Of a stretch of DNA of 34,722 nucleotides, positions 1-9,861 are shown one piece after another. Within the stretch, counting starts at the first letter, position 1; each line of letters starts with the position of its first letter. A program made the position numbers and the translations under genes. The notes beneath the pieces were generated by a model. It had not been told where the DNA came from. It ran no database searches and was given only the letters and a program-made list of their open reading frames with translations. The stretch comes from an uncultured Granulosicoccaceae bacterium (GTDB taxonomy: Bacteria > Pseudomonadota > Gammaproteobacteria > CALCKW01), in NCBI GenBank assembly GCA_937925815.1, contig CALAMQ010000075.1:1-34722 (forward strand). Reading direction: 5' to 3'.

Positions 1-1206
1 TTCAAAGGCTGCATGAAGTGACCGTACGGCAAGCTCCAAATACCGTTCGTCTATCACGACTGAAATTTTGATTTCAGAGGTGGAAATCAACAAAATGTTG
101 ATGCCCTCATTTGCCAAAGCTTCAAACATTTTGCTGGCAACGCCAGCGTGCGAACGCATGCCCACACCGACAATCGACACTTTGACTATCTTCTCGTTCG
201 CCTTGACTGCTCTTGCATTCAGATCAGTCGCACACTGTTGTAAAATGGCTTCAGTTCGGCGGAAATCATTGCGGTGAACGGTGAATGTGAAATCAGTGGT
301 GTCGTCATGACCTGCATTTTGCACAATCATGTCTACTTCAATATTCGCACTTGAAACCGGCCCAATGATCCGCGCCGCAACACCCGGTTGATCAGGCACC
401 CCGATCAGCATGAGTTGCGCTTCATCGCGGTTGAATGCAATACCTGACACCAACACGTCTTCCATCGAGTCATCCTCATCGTATGTGATCAAGGTGCCAT
501 CGTCCGGCTCGAAAGACGACAACACCCGTAGCGGCACGTTGTACTTGCCGGCGAATTCAACTGCCCGAATTTGCAACACCTTTGAACCAAGTGATGCCAG
601 TTCGAGCATTTCTTCAAAAGTGATTTTCTCAAGGCGACGCGCGCGGGGCTCGACGCGCGGATCGGTTGTGTACACGCCATCGACATCGGTGTAAATGCGG
701 CACTCATCTGCCTTGAGCGCCGCAGCAAGAGCAACGGCAGACGTGTCCGAACCACCACGGCCCAACGTTGAAATATCACCCGATTCGGTGACACCTTGAA
801 ATCCGGCCACAACCACCACACGACCAGCCTCGAGATCGGCTTTGATGGCGGAATCTTCTATGTGCTGAATTCGAGCCTTGCCGTGAGCATCATCAGTCTC
901 GAGCTTGATTTGCCAGCCGGTGTAGGAACGCGCCTCGACGCCGTTGCGGTTGAGCACCATCGACAAGAGCGAGATAGTGACCTGCTCACCGGTTGACAAG
1001 AGCACGTCCATTTCGCGTTTGCAGACGTCCTCGGCCACCTCCGCTGCAAGCGACACCAAACGATTGGTCTCACCGGACATGGCCGAAACCACGACAACAA
1101 CCTGATGACCGGCATCGACATCACGCGCCACAAGCCGTGCGACATTTTCAATGCGTTCCACGGTGCCAACAGAAGTGCCACCGTATTTATGTACAAAAAG
1201 AGCCAT
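1..1206 (-). CDS. lysC: Aspartate kinase, 3' end cut by window edge
   Basis: Phosphorylates aspartate, the first step to lysine, threonine, methionine and diaminopimelate; cytoplasmic. Translating leftward from the ATG at 1206 gives 402 residues with no stop before the edge. The N-terminus carries the kinase motif KYGGTSVG, followed by STGEQVT, GRGGSDT and YTDVDGVYTTDPR, then two ACT regulatory domains (about residues 260-400; VGVGMRSHAGVA is visible). From memory of Pseudomonas-type aspartate kinases (about 411 residues), only about ten residues are missing. It lies 25 bp behind alaS and is probably cotranscribed. ACT domains imply end-product feedback, but which amino acid acts cannot be read here. 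Identification is very secure. Confidence 0.96.
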   Translation of the reverse strand, partial: MALFVHKYGGTSVGTVERIENVARLVARDVDAGHQVVVVVSAMSGETNRLVSLAAEVAEDVCKREMDVLLSTGEQVTISLLSMVLNRNGVEARSYTGWQIKLETDDAHGKARIQHIEDSAIKADLEAGRVVVVAGFQGVTESGDISTLGRGGSDTSAVALAAALKADECRIYTDVDGVYTTDPRVEPRARRLEKITFEEMLELASLGSKVLQIRAVEFAGKYNVPLRVLSSFEPDDGTLITYDEDDSMEDVLVSGIAFNRDEAQLMLIGVPDQPGVAARIIGPVSSANIEVDMIVQNAGHDDTTDFTFTVHRNDFRRTEAILQQCATDLNARAVKANEKIVKVSIVGVGMRSHAGVASKMFEALANEGINILLISTSEIKISVVIDERYLELAVRSLHAAFE

Positions 1207-1231
1207 GAATGTGTTCCGCGCGACCGCGCTA

Positions 1232-3853
1232 TCAGTTGGCCTTGAGGGCCTGTTCCACTTGCGCCTCGACCGCCTTCAACGCTGCCGGCAACGCTGAGAC
1301 ATCGTCGCCACCGCCCTGCGCGAACTCGGGTCGACCGCCGCCCTTGCCGTTGATCTGCTGGGTCACAGTGCGGATTAAGTCGCCCGCTGACACCCGTGCA
1401 CTGAGATCTGAGGTGACACCAGCTGCAACCCGAATGGCGCCGTTGTCGTTGGTGGCGAGCACAACCACACCTTCGCCGAGTCGGTTTTTGAGTTGGTCAA
1501 TATTGTCACGCAAACTCTTGGCATCGGCGTCTTCGACCACGCAAGTCAACACTTTTACACCCTGCACCTCTACGGCTTTTTCGACCAGACTTTGGCCGGC
1601 TGCGCTGTTGAGCTGGGACTTGTATTGATCAACCGCACGCTCGAGCTCTCGAACACGGCCCTGCAACGCGTGAACACGGTCTTCGACCGCATTGCGTGGT
1701 ACGTTGAATTCACCGGCAAGCGTGTTCAACACCCGATCACCGTCGAGCAAATAGTCCATCGCAGCTTCACCGGTAAGCGCTTCAACCCGTCGCACACCAG
1801 AGGCAACGCCACCTTCAGAGGTGATTTTGAAAGCGCCGATTTCACCGCTTCGCGCGACGTGGGTGCCACCACAAAGCTCAACTGAATCCGGCCCCATGGT
1901 CACAACACGCACGACGTCGCCGTACTTTTCACCAAAGAGCATGGTCGCACCACGGTCGCGCGCGGCATCAATTGGCATCTCTTCAATGTGAGTCTCGTGG
2001 TTTGCACGGACTTCGCTGTTAACACGGCGCTCAATGCGTGCAATCGCATCGACGGGAATTTGTTTGTCGTGTGAGAAATCAAAGCGCAAGTGCCCAGGTG
2101 CGACCAGAGACCCTTTCTGTTGCACATGGTCTCCAAGCTCGCGCTGCAGGGCGTCGTGCAGAAAGTGCGTCGCAGAGTGATTGCGCTGCGTGCTCTGTCG
2201 ACGAGTTTGATCGACAGTCGCTGTCACAACTTGCCCGGCGCGGATCGCGCCGGACGTCACCGCAACCGCGTGTACAAATGCGTTCGCCGATTTTTGCGTG
2301 TCGAGTACGTCAAGCGCCACCCCGTCTGCGGTGATCACACCGCAGTCGCCAACCTGCCCGCCAGACTCGGCATAAAATGGTGTGCAGTCAAGCACTACCA
2401 GGCCACTTTGACCGGCCTCAAGCTGAGCGACAGGCTCCCCATCACAATACATCTCGGTCACAGTGGATTCAGTACTCAGGGCGGTGTACCCCTCAAACCG
2501 AGTCTGCGCTTCAGTGTGGATCCGCGCTGTGTGGTCGGCGCTGAACTGACTTGCAGCCCGCGCACGGGAACGCTGCGCCTCCATCGCGGTATCAAATCCC
2601 GCCTCGTCGACACTCAACTCGCGCTCGCGCGCGATATCGGCCGTCAAGTCGAAGGGGAATCCGTAGGTGTCATACAGGCGGAACGCGAGTTCGCCTGGGA
2701 TCACATCGCCCTCGAGTTTGGCGAGGGCACCATCGAGTAAACGCATGCCCTTGTCCAAGGTCTCGGCAAAGCGCTCTTCTTCTTGCAACAACAAAGACTC
2801 AACGCGTTGCTGCTGCGCCACGAGTTCGGGGTAGGCCCCGCCCATTTCGCTGACAAGCGCTGGCACCAAGGTGCTGAAAAACAGGCGCTCGCAGCCAAGT
2901 TTGTAACCGTGTCGGATCGCGCGGCGGATGATACGGCGCAGGACGTAGCCACGCCCTTCATTGCCCGGCACCACGCCGTCAACAATCATGAACGCGCAAG
3001 AGCGGATATGGTCAGCAATCACCTTTAAGGACGCGTTACCGTGATCGCTCGAGCCAACGCAGTTGGCCGTCGCAGCGAGCAAGCGCTCAAATAGATCAAT
3101 CTCGTAATTCGAGTGCACGCCTTGCAAAACAGCCGCCAAGCGCTCGAGTCCCATACCGGTGTCCACCGACGGCTTTGGCAATGGCGTGAGCGTGCCATCG
3201 GCTGAGCGGTCAAACTGCATGAAGACGAGATTCCAGATCTCGATGTAACGGTCACCGTCTTCCTCAGGCGTTCCCGGTGGGCCGCCCCACACATCTGGGC
3301 CGTGATCGTAGAAAATCTCAGAACACGGACCACACGGCCCGGTGTCGCCCATCTGCCAAAAATTGTCTTTGGCCCCTATGCGCGCAATACGATCAGTTGG
3401 CACACCGATTTGCTTATCCCAAATCTCAAAGGCTTCATCATCGTCTTCAAAAACCGTGACCCAGAGCTTGGATGCGTCCAGTCCAAGGCAGCCGGCAGAC
3501 TGTTCGCCGGTTAAGAACTCCCACGCATACGAGATCGCTTGTTCTTTGAAATAATCGCCAAAGCTGAAGTTGCCGAGCATTTCGAAAAAAGTGTGGTGGC
3601 GCGCTGTGTACCCCACGTTTTCAAGATCATTGTGTTTACCGCCCGCTCGGACACAACGTTGAGAAGTGGTTGCGCGTTGGTAGTCGCGTTTCTCAACACC
3701 GAGAAACAAGTCTTTGAACTGCACCATTCCAGCGTTGGTAAACAACAGTGTCGCGTCGTTGCCGGGAACCAACGGGCTCGACGGAACCATGGTGTGGCCT
3801 TGGCGTTCAAAAAACGTCAAGAATCGATTACGAATGTCCGACGTGGTCAGCAT
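1232..3853 (-). CDS. alaS: Alanyl-tRNA synthetase
   Basis: Charges tRNA-Ala with alanine and hydrolyses mischarged Ser/Gly-tRNA-Ala; cytoplasmic class II synthetase. The 873 residues match the usual bacterial length. In order: class II catalytic core (about 1-240), tRNA-recognition helical domain (to about 450), editing domain with zinc-type ligands H559 and H563 (HSATH) and C661 and H665 (CGGTH), a coiled segment near 725-755, and the C-Ala domain ending in a Gly-rich stretch near 838-849. The ATG is preceded by a purine-rich ribosome site (GGGAAAGAG). An intrinsic terminator ends only 19 bases upstream of the start (3873-3906), so expression may depend on readthrough. lysC follows at 25 bp. 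Confidence 0.98.
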   Translation of the reverse strand: MLTTSDIRNRFLTFFERQGHTMVPSSPLVPGNDATLLFTNAGMVQFKDLFLGVEKRDYQRATTSQRCVRAGGKHNDLENVGYTARHHTFFEMLGNFSFGDYFKEQAISYAWEFLTGEQSAGCLGLDASKLWVTVFEDDDEAFEIWDKQIGVPTDRIARIGAKDNFWQMGDTGPCGPCSEIFYDHGPDVWGGPPGTPEEDGDRYIEIWNLVFMQFDRSADGTLTPLPKPSVDTGMGLERLAAVLQGVHSNYEIDLFERLLAATANCVGSSDHGNASLKVIADHIRSCAFMIVDGVVPGNEGRGYVLRRIIRRAIRHGYKLGCERLFFSTLVPALVSEMGGAYPELVAQQQRVESLLLQEEERFAETLDKGMRLLDGALAKLEGDVIPGELAFRLYDTYGFPFDLTADIARERELSVDEAGFDTAMEAQRSRARAASQFSADHTARIHTEAQTRFEGYTALSTESTVTEMYCDGEPVAQLEAGQSGLVVLDCTPFYAESGGQVGDCGVITADGVALDVLDTQKSANAFVHAVAVTSGAIRAGQVVTATVDQTRRQSTQRNHSATHFLHDALQRELGDHVQQKGSLVAPGHLRFDFSHDKQIPVDAIARIERRVNSEVRANHETHIEEMPIDAARDRGATMLFGEKYGDVVRVVTMGPDSVELCGGTHVARSGEIGAFKITSEGGVASGVRRVEALTGEAAMDYLLDGDRVLNTLAGEFNVPRNAVEDRVHALQGRVRELERAVDQYKSQLNSAAGQSLVEKAVEVQGVKVLTCVVEDADAKSLRDNIDQLKNRLGEGVVVLATNDNGAIRVAAGVTSDLSARVSAGDLIRTVTQQINGKGGGRPEFAQGGGDDVSALPAALKAVEAQVEQALKAN

Positions 3854-3872
3854 GGGTCTCTTTCCCGTTCAC

Positions 3873-3906
3873 AAAAAAACACCTCGCGGCATCACACCGC
3901 CAGGTG
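3873..3906 (-). terminator. Intrinsic terminator between recX and alaS, possible attenuator
   Basis: Read leftward, CACCT and GCGG (one G:G mismatch between them) pair with CCGC and AGGTG across a 7-base loop, followed directly by seven T residues. This is the best terminator in the window. It ends recX transcripts. Because it lies so close to the alaS start, it may also act as a conditional terminator for alaS. Confidence 0.82.
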
Positions 3907-3943
3907 GCAACAAATCGGAAATCGAGGGGGCTGCGCCAGGCCG

Positions 3944-4402
3944 TCACAGCACAGCAATAGCCTTGTGCGCAACGGACGCCGTGAAGCCACGGCGCTCCAG
4001 AACACGCCTGAGGCGTGCATAGTCGTCAGAGGGCTTGGACTTCGCAAGGAGCACTGTCCGCGCAATGTCCACCCAGTCGGCGTCCAAATCTGCTACCTGC
4101 TGGCGCGCCAAGTCACCGTCGACCCCGCGGGCGACGAGCTCTGATTGGATTTTCAGTTGCCCGTAGCCTTTGTGCGCCCGTTGCTCGGCGTACAGCTGTG
4201 CAAAGCGCACATCGCTCAAATAGCCTTCGTCAGAGAGCCGGTCGAGCGCCGCGTCGATTTCACCATTATCATAACCGCGTTTGGTTAATTTGTGGCGCAA
4301 TTCGGCGCGGCAATGCTCGCGACGCACTAACAAATCAACTGCACGTCCGTAGGCAGTGACTGCGTGCTGGATGTCAGGCAGCGGCGCGTCGGTATCAATC
4401 AC
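3944..4402 (-). CDS. recX: RecA regulatory protein RecX
   Basis: Small cytoplasmic protein that binds RecA filaments and modulates, usually inhibits, recombinase activity. The 152 residues show the helical-repeat composition of the family, with LSDEGYLSDVRFA and YAEQRAHKGYG as the recognisable core (about residues 55-85). The start chosen is GTG at 4402, which begins MIDTDAPL. Another start a few codons in cannot be excluded. It lies downstream of recA on the same strand, as usual, but 198 bp separate them. That spacer has no convincing gene; it holds an imperfect 11-bp tandem repeat (GGGCTGCAAC / GGGCCGCAAC near 4461-4482) and no clear terminator, so cotranscription with recA by readthrough is plausible. 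Confidence 0.9.
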   Translation of the reverse strand: MIDTDAPLPDIQHAVTAYGRAVDLLVRREHCRAELRHKLTKRGYDNGEIDAALDRLSDEGYLSDVRFAQLYAEQRAHKGYGQLKIQSELVARGVDGDLARQQVADLDADWVDIARTVLLAKSKPSDDYARLRRVLERRGFTASVAHKAIAVL

Positions 4403-4600
4403 CGAGCCCCACCTCTGACTTGCGGCAGACAGACATCACAGCCCTCGGGGTGGTACGGGGCTGCAACTGGGCCGCAACCGAGCTGGACTGAGCTGCTGCT
4501 ATTGGCGGCCACAGGCCCAGATCGCCGCGTGAGAGAAAACTGGGCACTTAACTCATCCCAAACCCGCACCAGTCTGCCCGCCCCGCTAGCAGCGCGACCG

Positions 4601-5650
4601 TCAGTCAGCCGGTTCCAACAGCTCGCTGTCTTCTTCGTCTGCCACATCTTCAGCAGCGACCGTCACGAGCAATTTGGCACGCAAAGCGCGGTCGAGCTCA
4701 TCCGCTAAATCGGGGTGCTCTTTGAAAAACTGCCGTACGTTTTCTTTGCCCTGCCCGATGCGATCGCCGTTGTAGCTGTACCAAGCACCGGCTTTGTCGA
4801 CCAATCCCTGTTTGACCCCAAGATCAATCAGCTCACCCTCGCGAGAACTGCCTTCACCGTAGAGGATTTCAAATTCCGCCTGGCGAAACGGCGGCGCCAT
4901 CTTGTTCTTGACGACTTTGACACGCGTCTCGTTGCCGACGATTTCATCGCCCTTCTTAATTGCACCAATTCGGCGGATATCGAGGCGCACCGAGGAGTAG
5001 AACTTGAGCGCGTTACCACCGGTGGTGGTCTCTGGACTGCCAAACATCACGCCGATCTTCATGCGGATCTGGTTGATGAAGATCACAAGGGTATTAGACC
5101 GTTTGATGTTGGCTGTGAGCTTTCGCAGCGCCTGGGACATCAGCCGCGCGTGCAAACCGACGTGGGAGTCACCCATGTCGCCTTCAATCTCCGCTTTGGG
5201 CGTCAACGCGGCGACCGAATCGACCACAACCAAATCCACAGCTCCCGAGCGCACCAGCATGTCAGTGATTTCAAGCGCCTGATCACCGGTGTCCGGTTGC
5301 GAGATCAACAAATCATCAACGTTCACACCCAACTTGCGAGCGTAGGTTGGGTCGAGCGCGTGCTCCGCGTCAACGAACGCCGCCGTGCCCCCGGTTTTCT
5401 GACATTCTGCAATCGCTTGCAACGTGAGCGTGGTCTTGCCCGACGACTCCGGCCCGTAGATTTCACAGACACGGCCTTTGGGCAAACCCCCGATGCCAAG
5501 CGCGACGTCAATCGCAAGTGATCCGGTGGAGATCACGTCAATTTTGCTGTCGATTTGGGCATCGCCCATGCGCATCACAGCGCCTTTGCCAAATTGTTTC
5601 TCGATCTGGCCAAGGGCCGCAGCAAGGGCTTTTTTGCGATTGTCGTCCAC
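4601..5650 (-). CDS. recA: Recombinase RecA
   Basis: ATP-dependent strand-exchange protein and SOS co-protease, cytoplasmic. The Walker A motif GPESSGKT is at residues 66-73; [16 protein letters not shown] and [12 protein letters not shown] follow, and the tail is acidic ([16 protein letters not shown]). The reading frame stays open upstream to 5710. The start chosen is GTG at 5650: it gives [18 protein letters not shown], matching the usual N-terminus, yields 349 residues, and has GGAG seven bases upstream. A LexA box lies 86 bp upstream (5737-5756), so SOS control is expected. Downstream is recX. Confidence 0.98.
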   Translation of the reverse strand: MDDNRKKALAAALGQIEKQFGKGAVMRMGDAQIDSKIDVISTGSLAIDVALGIGGLPKGRVCEIYGPESSGKTTLTLQAIAECQKTGGTAAFVDAEHALDPTYARKLGVNVDDLLISQPDTGDQALEITDMLVRSGAVDLVVVDSVAALTPKAEIEGDMGDSHVGLHARLMSQALRKLTANIKRSNTLVIFINQIRMKIGVMFGSPETTTGGNALKFYSSVRLDIRRIGAIKKGDEIVGNETRVKVVKNKMAPPFRQAEFEILYGEGSSREGELIDLGVKQGLVDKAGAWYSYNGDRIGQGKENVRQFFKEHPDLADELDRALRAKLLVTVAAEDVADEEDSELLEPAD

Positions 5651-5736
5651 TGGAATCTCCGGTGTCTTAATTATGTGGTGGGCACGTGTTGGCCGCGTAA
5701 ATTGTCCCACACAGTCTATCGCAACTTCCAGCGTAA

Positions 5737-5756
5737 TACTGATTTTTTATCCAGTA
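5737..5756 (-). promoter_or_regulatory. LexA (SOS) box upstream of recA
   Basis: The sequence is TACTG-N10-CAGTA, with an AT-only inner ten bases apart from one C. It matches the Escherichia coli-type LexA operator TACTG(TA)5CAGTA at every conserved outer position. It lies 86 bp before the recA start and overlaps the last bases of the neighbouring pncC gene, whose stop codon is at 5747-5749. I could not fix the -35 and -10 elements with confidence. Confidence 0.9.
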
Positions 5757-6253
5757 TTTTTTGCCAACTGCCACAGCCCGTGTAACGCCGCTGTTGCAGC
5801 GGCCTCGCGCACTGCGACGCGATCGCCGTCAAATAGGTGGCATTCCGCTTCGACGAGCATGCCCCCACTGGTGGCATTGTTCACCGCATAGGCCAACCAC
5901 ACCGTCCCAACCGGCTTGCCAACACTGCCGCCATCGGGACCGGCAACGCCGCTGATCGCAACAGCAATGTCAGCTGCGCTGCGCAAGACCGCACCGGCTG
6001 CCATGGCACACACCACTTCTTCACTGACCGCCCCAGCACGTTCAATAAGCGCCGCTGGCACACCGAGGAGCTCAGACTTGGCGCTGTTGCTGTAAGTCAC
6101 GAACGCACGCTCGAACCACTGCGAGCTGCCGGGACGATCGGTGCACATCACCGCAACCAACCCGCCAGTGCAGGATTCAGCTGTCGCCATCATCGCACCG
6201 CGCGAGCGCAGCCAAGTGGCGAGCGCATCGAGGGTTTTCTGTAGTTCAGTCAT
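5747..6253 (-). CDS. pncC: Nicotinamide-nucleotide amidase (CinA C-terminal family)
   Basis: Deamidates nicotinamide mononucleotide to nicotinate mononucleotide, a step in pyridine-nucleotide recycling. This is the stand-alone CinA C-terminal domain without the N-terminal domain of full-length CinA. From the ATG at 6253 it has 168 residues with the family signature TAESCTGG, then [24 protein letters not shown] and [10 protein letters not shown]. The frame extends to a TTG six codons upstream, but the ATG fits the family better. It lies directly upstream of recA, a common arrangement, and its stop codon lies inside the recA LexA box. It diverges from mutS with 82 bp between starts. Confidence 0.92.
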   Translation of the reverse strand: MTELQKTLDALATWLRSRGAMMATAESCTGGLVAVMCTDRPGSSQWFERAFVTYSNSAKSELLGVPAALIERAGAVSEEVVCAMAAGAVLRSAADIAVAISGVAGPDGGSVGKPVGTVWLAYAVNNATSGGMLVEAECHLFDGDRVAVREAAATAALHGLWQLAKNTG

Positions 6254-6319
6254 GCGATCTACGCCCTCCAACTGGTGCTGTTCAACGGCTAAGCGCCACC
6301 TGATTACGCGCCTGTGCGC

Positions 6320-6328
6320 TGGTATGAT
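6320..6328 (+). promoter_or_regulatory. Extended -10 promoter for mutS
   Basis: TGGTATGAT is an extended -10 element (TGn followed by TATGAT, five of six to consensus). The -35 region (CTGATT at 6300-6305, spacer 17) is weak. Transcription would start near 6335, at or one base before the mutS ATG at 6336. Confidence 0.55.
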
Positions 6329-6335
6329 CGCAGTG

Positions 6336-8921
6336 ATGAATACCGCCAGCCAAGCCCCGACCCAAACCCCGATGATGCGTCAGTACTTGCGCATCAAAGC
6401 CGAACAGCCCGACACATTGCTGTTTTACCGCATGGGTGACTTCTACGAGCTCTTTTTCGAAGACGCCAAGCGCGCGTCCCAGCTGCTCGGTATCACCCTG
6501 ACTAAGCGCGGTCATTCGGGCGGCCACCCGATCCCCATGGCTGGCATTCCGGTGCACTCAGTCGACAACTATCTCGCACGTTTGCTGCGCGCAGGCGAGT
6601 CCGCGGCAATCTGCGAGCAAGTCGGCGACCCGGCCACCAGCAAAGGCCCGGTCGAACGTAAAATCGTGCGCGTGCTCACCCCAGGAACCGTCACCGACGA
6701 CGCACTCCTGCCCGAGCAAAGCGCGGCTTTGTTGGTCGCGGTCGCAAGTGCATCTGGGCGACACGGGCTTGCCGTGCTGGACGTCGCCGGCGGGCGATTC
6801 AGCCTGCTCGAGGCCGAGGGAGACGACGCGCTCGCAAGCGAGCTCGACCGCCTGCAACCGGCCGAATTGCTGCACACAGAGGACCAACTCACCCCACCGC
6901 TGCCCGATATCGCAACGGCGCGTCCAAGCTGGCACTTCGATCCAGTCTCCGCGCAAGATCAATTGTGTCGTCTGTTTGGCACACGCGGTCTCACGGGATT
7001 TGGCGTGGAATCACTGACTTTGGCGCTCGGCGCCGCTGGCGCAGCATTGCAATACGTGCGCGACACCCAGCGTGCAGCTCTGCCGCACATCAACAGCCTG
7101 CAAGTCGAATCCCGCAGTGAAAGCTTGGTGCTCGATGCGGCCAGCAGGCGCAACCTTGAGATCGACCGCAATCTCGCAGGTGGTCGTGACAACACCTTGC
7201 TCGCCACCGTCGACACCACCGTCACCGCTCCCGGCGCGCGCCTTTTGGCACGCCGCATCAGCCGGCCGCTGCGCCAAGGCGAGATGCTCGACGGGCATTT
7301 CGCCTTGCTCGACGCCATGATCGACACAGCAACTGCCGACACCCTGCGCGACACCTTGCGCGGCTGCGCGGACATCGAACGGGTCTGTGCACGCATCGCA
7401 TTGCGCAGTGCTCGCCCGCGCGACCTCACCGGACTGCGTGACACACTCGGCGCGGTGCCAGCCCTGCAAAAAGTCTTAGCCAACCCCGGTCTGACCACCC
7501 CAGCGCAGGGTCTGCAACAAGCCTTGACCCTCGACGATGACACCGAGGACCTTCTGCACCGCGCTGTGATTGAAGATCCGCCGGTGCTCGCGCGCGACGG
7601 CGGCGTGATCAAACCCGGTTACGACCCAGAACTCGATGAACTGCGCCAGTTGCAGACCGACAACAGCGGATTTCTGGATGCACTTGAAACGCGCGAGCGC
7701 GAACAGACAGGGCTTGCAAATTTAAAGGTCGGTTACAACCGTGTGCACGGCTATTTCATTGAGTTGCCGCGCAGTCAAGCCGGCGCCGTACCCACCCACT
7801 ACACTCGCCGGCAGACCCTCAAAAACGCCGAGCGCTACATCACCGAAGAGCTTAAGGCGTGGGAGGACAAAGTGCTCTCCGCCAAGGACCGAGCGCTGGC
7901 CCGTGAGCGCACGCTCTACGATGAACTCCTCGGCACTTTGGTGGACCGACTTCCCGGCCTGCAAGCACTGGGCGCCGCGCTGGCTGAACTCGACGTCCAG
8001 ACCTGTTTGGCAGAGCGTGCCACCACACTGAATTGGTGCAGACCCCAATTTGACACCAAGCCGGGCATCGCGATTGACGGCGGCCGGCACCCGGTGGTCG
8101 AACCACTGCTGGACGCGCCATTTGTGGCCAACGATCTGCACCTCGACGCCGAGCGCCGCATGTTGTTGATCACCGGTCCCAACATGGGTGGTAAATCGAC
8201 CTACATGCGGCAGATTGCGCTGATCGCGATCCTCGCGCACGCCGGAAGCTACGTCCCCGCTGACCGCGCAACACTTGGGCCTCTGGACCGCGTTTTCACG
8301 CGCATTGGCGCGTCGGACGATCTCGCCTCCGGGCGTTCAACCTTCATGGTTGAGATGACAGAGGCTGCCAATATTCTGCACAACGCCAACGCGCACAGCT
8401 TGGTGCTGATGGACGAAATCGGGCGAGGCACAAGCACCTACGACGGCCTTGCTCTGGCCTGGGCCTGTGCCGAACAACTGGCCCGACACAACCGCGCCAT
8501 GACGTTGTTCGCGACCCACTACTTCGAGCTCACCGCCTTGCCAGGCCGGGAATCATCGGTTGAGAACGTCCACCTCGATGCACGTGAACATGACGGCGAC
8601 ATCGTGTTCTTGCACCGTGTCAAAGCTGGCCCAGCGAGCCAGAGCTACGGCTTGCAAGTGGCCAAACTCGCGGGCTTGCCCGCCACCGTGGTCGCCGCCG
8701 CAGCAGCCAAACTCGGGGAGCTCGAGTCAAGGCAAGACGACAATGACATCCGTGCCACCACAATGCCCCAGACCGAGCCTCAACACCCGCAACTCGGACT
8801 CTTTGCAAGCCCCGATGACACGCCTATCCGCCGCTACCTCGACGCAGTCGATCCAGACGACGTCAACCCCAGGCAAGCGCAGGCAATGCTCTACGAACTC
8901 ATCGAGTTAGCGCGTACTTGA
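6336..8921 (+). CDS. mutS: DNA mismatch repair protein MutS
   Basis: Recognises mismatches and small loops, then recruits MutL in an ATP-dependent way; cytoplasmic. The 861 residues begin [18 protein letters not shown], and TPMM aligns with the family N-terminus. The mismatch-reading F36-Y-E38 falls at the canonical positions. The Walker A motif GPNMGGKS starts at residue 614, followed by the [12 protein letters not shown] signature and FATHYFELT. The frame is open upstream to 6141, but that extension overlaps pncC antisense and has no homology. There is no Shine-Dalgarno sequence before the ATG, and an extended -10 lies eight bases upstream. nadK follows after 22 bp, so mutS-nadK-recN may be cotranscribed. 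Confidence 0.97.
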   Translation: MNTASQAPTQTPMMRQYLRIKAEQPDTLLFYRMGDFYELFFEDAKRASQLLGITLTKRGHSGGHPIPMAGIPVHSVDNYLARLLRAGESAAICEQVGDPATSKGPVERKIVRVLTPGTVTDDALLPEQSAALLVAVASASGRHGLAVLDVAGGRFSLLEAEGDDALASELDRLQPAELLHTEDQLTPPLPDIATARPSWHFDPVSAQDQLCRLFGTRGLTGFGVESLTLALGAAGAALQYVRDTQRAALPHINSLQVESRSESLVLDAASRRNLEIDRNLAGGRDNTLLATVDTTVTAPGARLLARRISRPLRQGEMLDGHFALLDAMIDTATADTLRDTLRGCADIERVCARIALRSARPRDLTGLRDTLGAVPALQKVLANPGLTTPAQGLQQALTLDDDTEDLLHRAVIEDPPVLARDGGVIKPGYDPELDELRQLQTDNSGFLDALETREREQTGLANLKVGYNRVHGYFIELPRSQAGAVPTHYTRRQTLKNAERYITEELKAWEDKVLSAKDRALARERTLYDELLGTLVDRLPGLQALGAALAELDVQTCLAERATTLNWCRPQFDTKPGIAIDGGRHPVVEPLLDAPFVANDLHLDAERRMLLITGPNMGGKSTYMRQIALIAILAHAGSYVPADRATLGPLDRVFTRIGASDDLASGRSTFMVEMTEAANILHNANAHSLVLMDEIGRGTSTYDGLALAWACAEQLARHNRAMTLFATHYFELTALPGRESSVENVHLDAREHDGDIVFLHRVKAGPASQSYGLQVAKLAGLPATVVAAAAAKLGELESRQDDNDIRATTMPQTEPQHPQLGLFASPDDTPIRRYLDAVDPDDVNPRQAQAMLYELIELART

Positions 8922-8943
8922 CGCCGCGTGGTAACGTAAAAGC

Positions 8944-9804
8944 ATGAGCGCATTTACCAATGTGGGGGTCATCGTCCGCAAACAAGACCACTCTGTGGCG
9001 GACACCCTCAACGACATACACGCTCTCTTGCAACGCAAGGGATGCACTGTTTACTTAGATCACAGCACCGCAGGCATGGTCGAGGGCATGACAACCGTTG
9101 GCTGTGACGCCATTGGCGGACACTGCGATCTGGCCATTGTCGTCGGCGGCGACGGCACGCTGCTCGCCAGCGCGCGCGATCTCGTGGACTTCGGCGTGCC
9201 GCTGGTTGGCGTCAACCGAGGCCGGCTTGGCTTCCTCACTGATGTGCACCCCGACGAGAAACTGCTGCAACTCGCCGCCATCCTCGAAGGCGACTATGTC
9301 CCCGACGAGCGACTGATGCTGCGCATGGACGTCGAGCGCGACGGCGAAGTCATGTCAACCGATTCGGCGTTCAACGACGTCGTGATCCGCAACACGCAAA
9401 TGCTGCGAATCGTCGACTTCGAAGTCTATATCGACGGGTCTTTCGTCAACCATCAGCGCGCTGACGGCATCATCGTCAGCACGCCATCGGGTTCGACCGC
9501 CTACTCCCTCTCCAACGGCGGACCCATCGTCAACCCGCAGTTGCAGGGCATCATTTTGCAACCTATCTGCCCACACACGTTGAGCAGCAGACCGCTTGTG
9601 GTGCCAGAGGACTGCACGATTGAAATCGCGGTGTGTGACGACGGCGCGCCGAACGCGCAAGCGGTGTGCGACGGCCAGCTCTACCACCACGTCCAGCGCG
9701 ATGACATCGTGCGCATCCGCCGCAAACGGCGCCACCTGACGCTGTTGCACCCAAGCGACTACGACTACTTTCAAATCTTGCGCGCCAAGCTGAATTGGCG
9801 ATGA
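8944..9804 (+). CDS. nadK: NAD kinase
   Basis: Phosphorylates NAD to NADP, the only route to NADP in most bacteria; cytoplasmic. The 286 residues show the GGDGT motif (G68-T72), NRGRLGFLTDV, and the NAD-binding segment with STPSGSTAYSLSNGGPIV. Length fits the family (about 290). It begins 22 bp after mutS. recN begins 57 bp downstream, the same nadK-recN pairing as in enteric bacteria. There is no strong ribosome site before the ATG. Confidence 0.97.
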   Translation: MSAFTNVGVIVRKQDHSVADTLNDIHALLQRKGCTVYLDHSTAGMVEGMTTVGCDAIGGHCDLAIVVGGDGTLLASARDLVDFGVPLVGVNRGRLGFLTDVHPDEKLLQLAAILEGDYVPDERLMLRMDVERDGEVMSTDSAFNDVVIRNTQMLRIVDFEVYIDGSFVNHQRADGIIVSTPSGSTAYSLSNGGPIVNPQLQGIILQPICPHTLSSRPLVVPEDCTIEIAVCDDGAPNAQAVCDGQLYHHVQRDDIVRIRRKRRHLTLLHPSDYDYFQILRAKLNWR

Positions 9805-9808
9805 TTTG

Positions 9809-9830
9809 CAGCGGGTCGCAGCACCCGCTG
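9809..9830 (+). other. Hairpin between nadK and recN
   Basis: CAGCGGGT pairs perfectly with ACCCGCTG across a 6-base loop, directly after the nadK stop. No T-run follows, so it is not a classical terminator. It could mark an mRNA end or a processing site between the two genes. Confidence 0.35.
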
Positions 9831-9861
9831 TGCACCGCCAGTGCAGATCGGGAATCAAACC

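Noticed and set aside
2090-2740. Long rightward frame opposite alaS (216 codons)
   Set aside because: It is a shadow of alaS in GC-rich DNA, without motif or ribosome site. The same holds for other long opposite frames over rne, recA and mutS.
4399-4647. Leftward 82-codon frame in the recA-recX gap
   Set aside because: It overlaps the recA end, has no recognisable motif and odd composition; it appears to be chance.
6141-6335. Upstream extension of the mutS frame (65 extra codons)
   Set aside because: It runs antisense across pncC, has no MutS-like sequence, and the ATG at 6336 gives the family N-terminus.
9822-9850. LexA-like CTG...CAG upstream of recN
   Set aside because: The half-sites are 8 bases apart instead of 10 and the flanks do not match.
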